In this document: positions 6,485 through 12,087 of the stretch, one piece after another | Layout: the number at the start of each line of letters is the position of its first letter | How positions within the stretch are numbered: position 1 is the first letter of the stretch | From: Chitinophagaceae bacterium | Lineage (GTDB): Bacteria > Bacteroidota > Bacteroidia > Chitinophagales > Chitinophagaceae | NCBI GenBank assembly: GCA_026785745.1 | Contig: JAJAZO010000198.1 | Span: 1 to 12,087 of the forward strand | DNA: 12,087 nucleotides | Direction: 5' to 3' | Program-made: the position numbers and the translations under genes | The notes under the pieces: model-generated | What the model saw: the letters and a program-made list of their open reading frames with translations, nothing else | What the model was told of the DNA's origin: nothing | Database searches by the model: none

Positions 6485-7762
6485 ATGGAAACCTACGGAA
6501 AGATACTACTCATTGCTATGCCTGCCTTTCTCTGCCTCGTATTATTTGAGAAATGGTGGGGCTGGCGAAAACAAAAAGACACTGTCCGCAATATGGACAT
6601 GATAAGCAGCCTTGGCAGCGGTGTTACCAACGTTACCAAAGATGTACTCGGCCTCAGCATTTCCATTATTGCCTATACTTGGCTGGCAGATAAGATTGCG
6701 GTTACTCATATCACCGCCACCTGGCTTACTTATCTCATCGCTTTCATCTGTATAGATTTTGCCGGCTATTGGGTACACCGCTGGAGCCATCATATCAATG
6801 TATTCTGGAACCTGCACATCATCCATCATAGCAGCGAAGAATTTAATTTGGCCTGTGCATTGCGCCAGAGCATTTCCATGTTTGTCAATCCCTTTACATT
6901 TTTACTGATACCGGCGGCATTACTTGGCGTACCAAACGAAGTTATCGCCACCGTTGGCCCCTTGCATTTGTTTGCACAGTTCTGGTATCATACACAGCAT
7001 ATCAACAAAATGGGTTTTCTCGAACATATCATTGTCACTCCTTCCCACCACCGGGTACACCATGCTATCAACAAAGAATACCTCGATAAAAACCTCGGGC
7101 AGATATTTATTTTCTGGGACAAACTCTTCGGCACTTACCAGGCAGAATTAAAAGAAGCCCCGCCTGCTTATGGCATTACAAGACCAGTAAGAACCTGGAA
7201 CCCCATTCGCATCAACTTTCAGCATCTATGGCTGATGATGAAAGATGCATGGCGCACCAACAATTGGAAAGATAAATTTACGCTGTGGTTTAAACCCACC
7301 GGCTACCGCCCTGCTGATGTAATAGAAAAATATCCTGTCTATAAAATTGATGACCCGTATCATTTTGAAAAATATGATACCAAAGCCTCTACAGCATTAA
7401 ATGTGTGGAGCTGGGTGCAACTGATGATGATATTATTTTTCATCAGCTACTTCTTCGGAAGTATTGCTTTAATTAACAGTCTTGATGGTTCTTATATTTT
7501 TTGGTATGGAGGCTTTCTTTTCCTGAGTGTGTATGCACTCACCGAACTAATGGACCGTAACCCCTGGGCCCTTTTCTGGGAAGCTGCCCGCTGCGGTCTT
7601 GGTCTTGCTTTTTTGGTGCAGCAAAATGATTGGTTTGGCAGCAGTGCTTATTTTTCTCCCGTTATGTATGCATTGGGTGCTTATTTTGTTTTCTCTTTAC
7701 TTATTACCGGTTGGTTTGTGTTGAAGCATAGGAAGGAAGATGCGTTGGTAATGACGACTTAA
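6485..7762 (+). CDS. Sterol desaturase / fatty acid hydroxylase family membrane protein
   Basis: The 425-residue protein is an integral membrane di-iron enzyme of the fatty acid hydroxylase superfamily. The histidine boxes are visible in order: HRWSHH (98-103), HIIHHS (111-116), YHTQH (168-172) and SHHRVHH (187-193). Hydrophobic segments lie near residues 6-21, 52-68, 80-96 and 132-148. A C-terminal extension adds several more membrane segments (about 305-420), giving a layout like the longer alkylglycerol-monooxygenase-type members. Family members use O2 and iron to hydroxylate or desaturate lipids or sterol-like substrates; the substrate here is unknown. It starts with ATG and has no Shine-Dalgarno sequence, as is normal in Bacteroidota. 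It is divergent from the GH130/hydroxyproline operon and shares a 98-bp intergenic region with it. A possible repeat-derived terminator begins 7 nt after its stop. Confidence 0.93.
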   Translation: METYGKILLIAMPAFLCLVLFEKWWGWRKQKDTVRNMDMISSLGSGVTNVTKDVLGLSISIIAYTWLADKIAVTHITATWLTYLIAFICIDFAGYWVHRWSHHINVFWNLHIIHHSSEEFNLACALRQSISMFVNPFTFLLIPAALLGVPNEVIATVGPLHLFAQFWYHTQHINKMGFLEHIIVTPSHHRVHHAINKEYLDKNLGQIFIFWDKLFGTYQAELKEAPPAYGITRPVRTWNPIRINFQHLWLMMKDAWRTNNWKDKFTLWFKPTGYRPADVIEKYPVYKIDDPYHFEKYDTKASTALNVWSWVQLMMILFFISYFFGSIALINSLDGSYIFWYGGFLFLSVYALTELMDRNPWALFWEAARCGLGLAFLVQQNDWFGSSAYFSPVMYALGAYFVFSLLITGWFVLKHRKEDALVMTT

Positions 7763-7768
7763 TGTATT

Positions 7769-7794
7769 GTCATTCCGGGGAACGAGGAATCTTG
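7769..7794. repeat. Short dispersed-repeat-like hairpin after the hydroxylase gene
   Basis: ATTCC (7772-7776) pairs with GGAAT (7786-7790) across a 9-nt centre containing GAACGAG. The string ending in ACGAGGAATCTTG resembles a repeat often seen between genes in Bacteroidota (recalled, not tested). It lies 7 nt after a stop codon, so it may contribute to termination. Confidence 0.45.
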
Positions 7795-7841
7795 TATTTA
7801 TGTACCAAGCTGCATTGCCACTATCATCGTCTGTGCAGTTT

Positions 7842-7866
7842 ACCCTGAGGAATCGAAGGGTCGCAC
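7842..7866. repeat. Second short dispersed-repeat-like hairpin
   Basis: ACCCT (7842-7846) pairs with AGGGT (7857-7861) around GAGGAATCGA, followed by CGCAC. It looks like a degraded copy of another intergenic repeat type. It is short and weak taken alone; its position at the head of the hairpin cluster is the main support. Confidence 0.4.
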
Positions 7867-7912
7867 TCTTTTACGTTCTGTTCGCTACTGAGCAAATTTC
7901 GAATACTCTATT

Positions 7913-8096
7913 TGTCCCATAGGGACATCTCATGGGTAGAATGATAAAATCCAAAAGATATTAACGTTCCATCGGAACGTTTCGTACAATCAATCAACTC
8001 CAATGTAGCACCATGCGTTCCTACGGAACGCCGTTTGCCCTGAATCAATTCTACCCATGATCTGTTCCGCTGGAACACAAACGATTCTACGTTTGT
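7913..8096. repeat. Cluster of five hairpins in a mirrored arrangement (REP-like array)
   Basis: Four hairpins share a form, arms ending in TCC/GGA (or CCC/GGG) with a 3-nt loop: TGTCCC-ATA-GGGACA (7913-7927), AACGTTCC-ATC-GGAACGTT (7963-7981), GCGTTCC-TAC-GGAACGC (8015-8031) and TGTTCC-GCT-GGAACA (8063-8077). A fifth, ACAAACG/CGTTTGT with a 6-nt loop, follows at 8077-8096. The outer two short-loop hairpins are each joined through 2 nt to copies of TCATGGGTAGAAT in opposite orientation (7930-7942 and 8048-8060). The whole is thus an inverted pair of hairpin-plus-tail units around two further hairpins. Stem sequences differ but pairing is kept. It fills most of the gene-free stretch 7763-8185, where no coding sequence is evident. 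Confidence 0.7.
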
Positions 8097-8185
8097 AATT
8101 AAATTTAAATAATGATATAAAAGTTAACCCGAATAGGTCAATTTCTAGAGTTTTGTATCTTGTCTGTAACTAAAAAAATCTGCCA

Positions 8186-8782
8186 TTAAAAATCAAATTC
8201 TCCTTTTCCGGATTTGATCTTCGCTGAAATATCATCAATTAAGCCACTAAAAATATCGTTGGCTTTCTTAAAATTTTTCTTTGCCTCATCAAAATATTTT
8301 TCTCTGTATCCTTTCCCATACATAGCTTTTTTCATAGCATCCTAATTATAACTTTTAAACGTCAGTATTGGTGGGCTATCGGAAATCCGATCTATTTTTG
8401 CACCTTTCAATTCAATAGATTCAATAGTAATCTTTGCTTTAGCATCTTTGATAAAAACTTTCATCGTAAACCAGTATTCCCATTCTATATCTGGACTTAC
8501 CCCAAAAATAGGAGGAACCATAAAACTGATTTAAAAAAAAGATTTAAAAGCAATAATTCCAACTTCCCGATCATCAGATTGTGTAACGTCTTTCTGAGAT
8601 TTAAAAACACCAACTCCCCAAGACTTGAAGATTTTATAAATCTGATCTTTAGATAGGCTGTCTGCATCAACAATACTTTCATAATAAATAGATCCGTCTT
8701 TTAAGGGGAAACCCCTCTCAGCCGGTTCCTGGGCCATACTTGTCAGCCCAATTAAAACAAATAACAATAAAAGTACTTTCAT
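8186..8782 (-). pseudogene. DUF4468-like secreted protein gene with two in-frame stop codons
   Basis: One frame runs for 199 codons from ATG at 8782 to TAA at 8186-8188, interrupted only by TAA at 8531-8533 (codon 84) and TAG at 8342-8344 (codon 147). The three parts read as one protein. First come a signal peptide (MKVLLLLFVLIGLTSMAQ) and FPLKDGSIYYESIVDADSLSKDQIY. Then comes a middle piece with DIEWEYWFTMKVFIKDAKAK and ITIESIEL. Last comes a Lys-rich helical end (GYREKYFDEAKKNFKKAND...) finishing in GEFDF. The pattern and total length fit DUF4468 proteins, a TBP-like-fold family of exported Bacteroidota proteins of unknown function. There is no frameshift, so the loss looks recent, or the stops are read through. 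The first stop lies next to a run of eight A on the plus strand. The 83-residue N-terminal piece could still be made. Confidence 0.7.
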
Positions 8783-8830
8783 GGCGTGGTAATTTAGAGT
8801 TTATAAAAATGGTTAACCGTTTGTCTTCTT

Positions 8831-8996
8831 GGCCTTTGTTGGTCTTCCCTAAAGCATAACGCCGTCGCTAAGTGTTGAGTGTGGGCATTGTGCAGAGCAA
8901 AGACACCAGCGACACACCGGTTAAGAGAAACCCTTACTTGGTTTGTTGGTTTTTCTGCCATCGCACAAGGCTATCACAAAACACTCAACAAAGGCC
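8831..8996. repeat. Nested inverted repeats, likely remnant of a structured element
   Basis: GGCCTTTGTTG (8831-8841) is the exact reverse complement of CAACAAAGGCC (8986-8996). Inside it, TGTTGAGTGT (8873-8882) pairs with ACACTCAACA (8981-8990), sharing part of the right arm. Further out CCGTTTG (8817-8823) pairs with CAAACGG (9016-9022), and GTCGCT (8865-8870) can pair with AGCGAC near 8908. The alternative pairings on one right arm suggest a folded element rather than a gene. No credible coding sequence covers it. Confidence 0.55.
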
Positions 8997-9030
8997 GTTC
9001 AAAGTTTTTAGAAACCAAACGGCGGCGAAA

Positions 9031-9327
9031 ATACAAAGACATTAATAAAGGACAAGTAAATGCGAACTTTGATATAGCATGCTATTTAAACTAACATTCC
9101 AGCTATCAACAATGCTTTCGATCGTAGCCGATTCTCACTGATGAATTACGAACGAACGCAACTCAGCAAAAATGTATAACTTCAACTTCGATTCGCTGTT
9201 CGTTAGTTTTAAACCAGAGCACCCGGATAAAAGTTAGAAATAGCAGCAGGTATGAAATTCTGAGAAGCTGCTATGACGGAAAAGTTGACCGTAACAAAAC
9301 GAATTTGATCACTCTTAAAAAAATATT
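9031..9327. other. Gene-free stretch with two minor inverted repeats
   Basis: No coding sequence is convincing here. Two inverted repeats are visible: AACGAAC (9151-9157) with GTTCGTT (9198-9204), and ATAGCAGC (9240-9247) with GCTGCTAT (9267-9274), the latter with a 19-nt loop and 53 nt before the next start codon. Either could be chance, a repeat remnant or a leader structure. Confidence 0.4.
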
Positions 9328-9558
9328 ATGCCCGAAAGCAGAAAGAGACCTGGACATCATTACCAAAAACCAGCAGACATTCCAGCCCGGCAAAGAGTAA
9401 AAGGGAAAATAATCTGGGCCATACTACTGGGCTTTTTTGGATTGCTTATTGCTTATTTTGCAGTCGTCTCCAATTATACTGTACTAATACCAGCAACTTT
9501 AATTACGACAATCATTGGCTACTTTATAGGGAAGAAGATGGAACAAAAAGATAAGTAG
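9328..9558 (+). CDS. Small conserved two-helix membrane protein of unknown function
   Basis: The 76-residue protein has a basic, Pro- and His-containing N-terminus (residues 1-26, with KRPGHHYQKPADIPARQRVKG), then two hydrophobic segments (about 28-47 and 51-68, the second ending IIGYFIGKK) and a charged tail. I recall similar small proteins with the HHYQKPADIPA-type opening in Chitinophagaceae, but no function is known to me. The ATG is preceded by an A-rich run and no Shine-Dalgarno sequence. It stands alone on the plus strand between decayed DNA and the GNAT fragment. Its stop codon TAG coincides with the left boundary of that fragment, so its 3' end may have been shaped by the rearrangement; a few native C-terminal residues could have been replaced. 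Confidence 0.75.
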   Translation: MPESRKRPGHHYQKPADIPARQRVKGKIIWAILLGFFGLLIAYFAVVSNYTVLIPATLITTIIGYFIGKKMEQKDK

Positions 9559-9785
9559 CGTTGCCGAATAAAATAGTTTTCTTAAAAAAAGGCCGGGCTT
9601 GGTCAGGGCACTCAGCTCCAGCATCTGCGGTATATGTTCATCTGTTAAGGGAACTATTAAAGAGCTGGCATTACTTGTATATGCAGAAACAGGTATTACA
9701 TACACCATCTGGCAACAATCCATTTGCTGTATAATTTCCCACCTGCTTTCCGACATGGCAGGTGTTCCGCAAAAAACAAAACGGC
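9559..9785 (-). pseudogene. GNAT acetyltransferase fragment, paralogue of the gene at 10465-11154
   Basis: On the minus strand, SESRWEIIQQMDCCQMVY...PLTDEHIPQMLELSALTKPG aligns with residues 73-125 of the intact GNAT protein (NESQWKLLHRLDCCQMVY...PLTDEHIPAMLELTALTKPG). DNA identity is also plain: GTTGCCGAATAAAATAGTTT occurs at 9560-9579 and 10747-10766. After KPG a frameshift in the T-rich run changes the frame; the next frame resumes KTILFGN before homology stops at about 9560. Upstream, another frame reads DHAVLFFAEHLP, which fits the expected sequence better than the open frame, so a second shift near 9740 is likely. The acetyl-CoA-binding half is absent and a hairpin repeat abuts the 5' side. 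It cannot encode an active enzyme. Confidence 0.82.
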
Positions 9786-9813
9786 GTGGTCGGTGTTTTC
9801 CTAAACCGACCAC
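9786..9813. repeat. Perfect 9-bp-stem hairpin repeat at the edge of the GNAT fragment
   Basis: GTGGTCGGT (9786-9794) pairs with ACCGACCAC (9805-9813) around GTTTTCCTAA. It resembles a GTGGTCGGTGTTTTCCTAAACCGACCAC-type repeat I recall from Bacteroidota genomes, and its position marks where homology to the intact GNAT gene ends. Confidence 0.65.
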
Positions 9814-9858
9814 ATGAATTAAAGACAGCATTCTTTGCCACTAAAATCGCTTATCACA

Positions 9859-9904
9859 ATGGTTGGTTCAACTGCAAACCAGCCAACCGGCAGGCACCAA
9901 CCAT
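9859..9904. repeat. Inverted repeat downstream of the eRF1-like gene, possible terminator
   Basis: ATGGTTGG (9859-9866) pairs with CCAACCAT (9897-9904), leaving a 30-nt loop rich in AACC/GG that can form extra pairs. It lies just after the stop of the minus-strand gene ending at 9916. No T-run follows, so a classical intrinsic terminator is not evident. Confidence 0.35.
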
Positions 9905-9915
9905 GGCGTAAACAG

Positions 9916-10293
9916 TTAATTAAATTTTTCAGAAATGAATTCGATCAATTTTTCGTCGCTCATTTTATTGGATGTGCTTTCTTTTGCCACCACATTTTTA
10001 AACTGGGGTATTTCTGCGAGGTAGTTTATAAACTGTTCCTGAATGGTGCCCGTACCGGTTATATGCACTTCTTCCGCATTTTGCAGGTGAGAAGTTATTT
10101 CTTTAAAAAATTTATGCACCGCTGTTTTTTCCTGGTTGTTAGCTGTGTACTCATTGGAGTTACTTTCCTTACCGGCATTACCGGCATGGCAGAGTATAAC
10201 AAAAGCACCGGTTTCTACATTTTCACGGCCTGCTACGGTGGCATGATGTGAATCCATCCAGATGCCAAATTGTTTTTTGTTCTTTACAGTCAT
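9916..10293 (-). CDS. Small conserved protein, possibly eRF1 domain 3-like (baeRF / 'translational machinery protein' type)
   Basis: The chosen ATG at 10293 gives 125 residues starting MTVKNKKQFGIWMDSHHATV; a TTG at 10317 would add 8 residues with no family support. The opening Q-x-G-I-W-M-D-x-x-x-A strand is followed by a variable middle. The end reads HKFFKEITSHLQNAEEVHITGTGTIQEQF, then KNVVAKESTSNKMSDEKLIEFISEKF. This resembles small Bacteroidota proteins related to the third domain of archaeal/eukaryotic release factor eRF1, a group suggested to act around ribosomes. That link is a fold-level impression and function is unproven. It lies between the GNAT fragment and the intact GNAT gene on the same strand. 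Another reading would be a simple uncharacterised alpha/beta protein. Confidence 0.75.
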   Translation of the reverse strand: MTVKNKKQFGIWMDSHHATVAGRENVETGAFVILCHAGNAGKESNSNEYTANNQEKTAVHKFFKEITSHLQNAEEVHITGTGTIQEQFINYLAEIPQFKNVVAKESTSNKMSDEKLIEFISEKFN

Positions 10294-10464
10294 ATTATTT
10301 ATTGCTGCTGCGTTCAATAAGCATGCCCAAAGAATGACGAGTAAGATATGGCCTTGAATCAGGCACCCTTTGCAGTAATAAGTGGTTTAATCCCATATTC
10401 GGGCAATCATACCCCAAATATATTGGCCTTGCATTGGCAGGTGCCAAATCGCCCCGGCTTTTAT

Positions 10465-11154
10465 TCACAACCGTTCTATCACATCAATAAAAATCTGCCT
10501 TCGTATGCGGTAACCAATGGATTCATATAACTGTATAGCACCTCTATTGCTTGTAAGCACATGCAAAAAAGGGGTGAAGCTATTATCCAATATGATTTTC
10601 ATTACATGCAGCATCAGGGCTTTTGCATAACCCAGGCCCCGGAAATCGGGATGAGTACATACAGCACTTACTTCAAGGTATGGCACCGGGTGCATCCGCT
10701 GCCCTGCCATAGCGACCAGTTTTCCATCAATAAAAATTCCGAAGTAGTTGCCGAATAAAATAGTTTGTTGTAAAAATGGACCGGGTTTGGTCAATGCTGT
10801 TAGTTCCAGCATAGCCGGTATATGTTCATCAGTCAATGGTGCTATCAGCGGACTGGCATCGGTGATAAAAGAAGCAACAGGATTTTCGTAAACCATCTGG
10901 CAACAGTCCAGCCGGTGCAGCAGCTTCCATTGGCTTTCATTCAACTGCATATCATTTAAAAAAGAAACAGCCAGTTTTCTTCCGGTGGCTATACTATCAT
11001 GCAGTTTTGTAAGGTTGGTTGCCGTTGCTTCTTTCAACGCAGCAAACGGCGCAATATCGGGTTTGTAAAATCCTGCCTCACCATCCACCAAAGCAATATT
11101 GCTGTTGCCGGTGGTAATAGCATTCCATATCATGTTATCAAGAATATGACTCAT
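10465..11154 (-). CDS. GNAT family N-acetyltransferase (FR47-like)
   Basis: The 229-residue protein has an N-terminal helper region (1-100) and a C-terminal GNAT fold. YLEVSAVCTHPDFRGLGYAKALM (159-181) holds the acetyl-CoA pyrophosphate-binding motif (R/Q-x-x-G-x-G/A form: FRGLGYAKAL). It is followed by PFLHVLTSNRGAIQLYESIGYRI (195-217), the typical last strands with N203 and the Y210-E-S-I-G-Y motif. The FR47-like subgroup transfers acetyl groups to unknown amines; the substrate cannot be inferred here. The start is ATG. A decayed partial paralogue sits about 0.7 kb away, so the gene was duplicated locally or acquired twice. The 12-mer CAGGTGCCAAAT occurs on both sides (10438-10449 and 11198-11209). 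The gap 10318-10464 before the eRF1-like gene holds nothing recognisable. Confidence 0.92.
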   Translation of the reverse strand: MSHILDNMIWNAITTGNSNIALVDGEAGFYKPDIAPFAALKEATATNLTKLHDSIATGRKLAVSFLNDMQLNESQWKLLHRLDCCQMVYENPVASFITDASPLIAPLTDEHIPAMLELTALTKPGPFLQQTILFGNYFGIFIDGKLVAMAGQRMHPVPYLEVSAVCTHPDFRGLGYAKALMLHVMKIILDNSFTPFLHVLTSNRGAIQLYESIGYRIRRQIFIDVIERL

Positions 11155-11264
11155 GCTGTTTTTTCAATTGACAGGAAATGCAAAATCAGTTAGGTATCAG
11201 GTGCCAAATTGTTTTTACAAGTTAGCAGGCAACTATATTGAACTTTTCAAAAAAAAATTAAACA

Positions 11265-12087
11265 TCACTTTTCCGGTTCACTGATCTCATGTTGCAGTTT
11301 TCCGATTTTCTTTTCTAACTGCGTTATGTCTTTTTCAGCAGCTTCCACTTTAGCCGTTATCTCCACTAATTTTTCCTTAAACTGGCTGGCAATACTGCCA
11401 TCGCTTTTCTTATCTACTTTAATGATGGTGGCTTTGGATTCAATATTACTTTTTGCATTGTACAACGTTTCCATCCCTTCTTTTTTTCGGGCCAGTATTC
11501 TTTTCATCTGCTGCAGGGTATCTTCAAGTTGATTCCTGTTTTCTTTCCGCCTTTGATTGAAGTAGGCATCCTGTTCCGTATTTAATGTATCAAACGCAAT
11601 ACGCAGTTTTCCAAACAACTCATCCTTTTGTTTTTTACCCAGCCTTATTTCCTTTAAATCATTTTGCGCCGAAATTAAAATCTGGCGGGCATCTTTGAAT
11701 AATTCTGTATTGGCACTGGTGGAAATGGCCAGTTCTACCTGCCGGGTAGCCAGTTCAAAATTGGCATCGTTTTCACTATCGGCTTTTTGTTTGATAGTTT
11801 TAAATGCCTCGTCGAGTGCTGTATAAAACTGTTCTCTTTTTTCACGGAGTACACTGGATTTGTTGGTGTAATCCTGTAAATCTTTTAATAAAGAAAACCC
11901 CTCACTAAAAGGACTATTAAGGGCTTGTGGTATTACCAGGTCATACTGTTTTTGTAAAGTTTCAGTCTGTTTAATCCGCCGGGTATCCTGTTGCAACCGC
12001 CAGGCATCTTGTTTTGTATTAATATGGTCGAACGCTGCACGGAGTCTGTCCATCAGTTCATTTTTTTGCCAACGTTCGAGTGGTATG
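11265..12087 (-). CDS. Helical DUF349-like repeat protein (5' end outside window)
   Basis: The frame is open to the right edge (residues IPLERWQKNEL precede the first internal Met at 12053), so only the C-terminal 273 or so residues are seen and the true start lies outside. The sequence is almost all charged helix. A motif recurs at about 70-75-residue spacing, counted from that Met: RLRAAFDHINTKQDAW (3-18), QFYTALDEAFKTIKQKAD (75-92) and ELFGKLRIAFDTLNTEQDAYF (145-165). Spacing and pattern (a short helix rich in L/F, R and A, ending in a Phe-containing segment) fit divergent DUF349 repeats, which occur in tandem in Bacteroidota and are of unknown function. The last 60 residues (about 200-262) look like a coiled coil with EKKIGKLQ-type heptads. 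There is no signal peptide information. Any long helical protein could mimic this, so the family call is tentative though the gene is certain. Confidence 0.8.
   Translation of the reverse strand, partial: IPLERWQKNELMDRLRAAFDHINTKQDAWRLQQDTRRIKQTETLQKQYDLVIPQALNSPFSEGFSLLKDLQDYTNKSSVLREKREQFYTALDEAFKTIKQKADSENDANFELATRQVELAISTSANTELFKDARQILISAQNDLKEIRLGKKQKDELFGKLRIAFDTLNTEQDAYFNQRRKENRNQLEDTLQQMKRILARKKEGMETLYNAKSNIESKATIIKVDKKSDGSIASQFKEKLVEITAKVEAAEKDITQLEKKIGKLQHEISEPEK

Noticed and set aside
7913..8096. CRISPR array interpretation of the regularly repeated hairpins
   Set aside because: The repeats differ in sequence and orientation, the intervals are unequal, and no cas gene is nearby.
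8497..8682. Alternative minus-strand frame through the A8 run suggesting a frameshift in the DUF4468-like gene
   Set aside because: The family-like sequence after the run resumes in the original frame, so a nonsense codon explains it better than a frameshift.
8879..9094. A 71-codon plus-strand open frame starting with GTG
   Set aside because: It overlaps the nested inverted repeats, has no domain, membrane or signal pattern, and looks like an accidental frame.
8855..9206. Two TAAC/GTT-bounded hairpins that look attC-like
   Set aside because: The expected RYYYAAC and GTTRRRY core sites are not matched and there is no integrase or cassette array in the window.
9835..10251. A 138-codon plus-strand frame opposite the eRF1-like gene
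   Set aside because: It lies antisense to the coherent eRF1-like protein and shows no recognisable protein pattern.

Overview
The window looks like a chromosomal segment of a Bacteroidota bacterium, most likely of the Chitinophagaceae type. Supporting signs are a bacillithiol-pathway BshC, a DUF4468-like gene, AT-rich DNA with no clear Shine-Dalgarno sequences, and many short palindromic repeats of styles I associate with this phylum. No rRNA, tRNA, CRISPR array, transposase or phage gene is visible.

Left part (1-6386), all on the minus strand. In transcription order: a secreted GH130-like glycosidase/phosphorylase, a 4-hydroxyproline epimerase, a PqqB-like metallo-beta-lactamase-fold lipoprotein, a DadA-type FAD oxidoreductase, then after a gap with a long hairpin, bshC. 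The first four are 3, 50 and 18 bp apart and probably form an operon. The epimerase and the oxidoreductase fit the first two steps of hydroxyproline catabolism (trans-4-hydroxy-L-proline to cis-4-hydroxy-D-proline to the pyrroline). The deaminase and semialdehyde dehydrogenase that would finish the pathway are not here.

Middle (6387-9558). A plus-strand sterol-desaturase/fatty-acid-hydroxylase family membrane enzyme is followed by a repeat-rich, decayed stretch: a cluster of hairpins (7769-8096), a DUF4468-like gene broken by two in-frame stops (8186-8782), nested inverted repeats (8831-8996) and one small intact two-helix membrane protein (9328-9558).

Right part (9559-12087), minus strand. 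A fragment of a GNAT acetyltransferase gene, disabled by frameshifts and bordered by a hairpin repeat, lies about 0.7 kb from its intact paralogue (10465-11154). A small eRF1-domain-like protein gene sits between them. The window ends inside a gene for a helical, DUF349-like repeat protein.

The most striking signal is the repeat load. At least seven kinds of palindrome occur, and three of them sit in frame inside protein-coding genes (bshC, the FAD oxidoreductase, the hydroxyproline epimerase), where they add short peptide inserts without breaking the reading frame. No complete new defence or mobile system was found.
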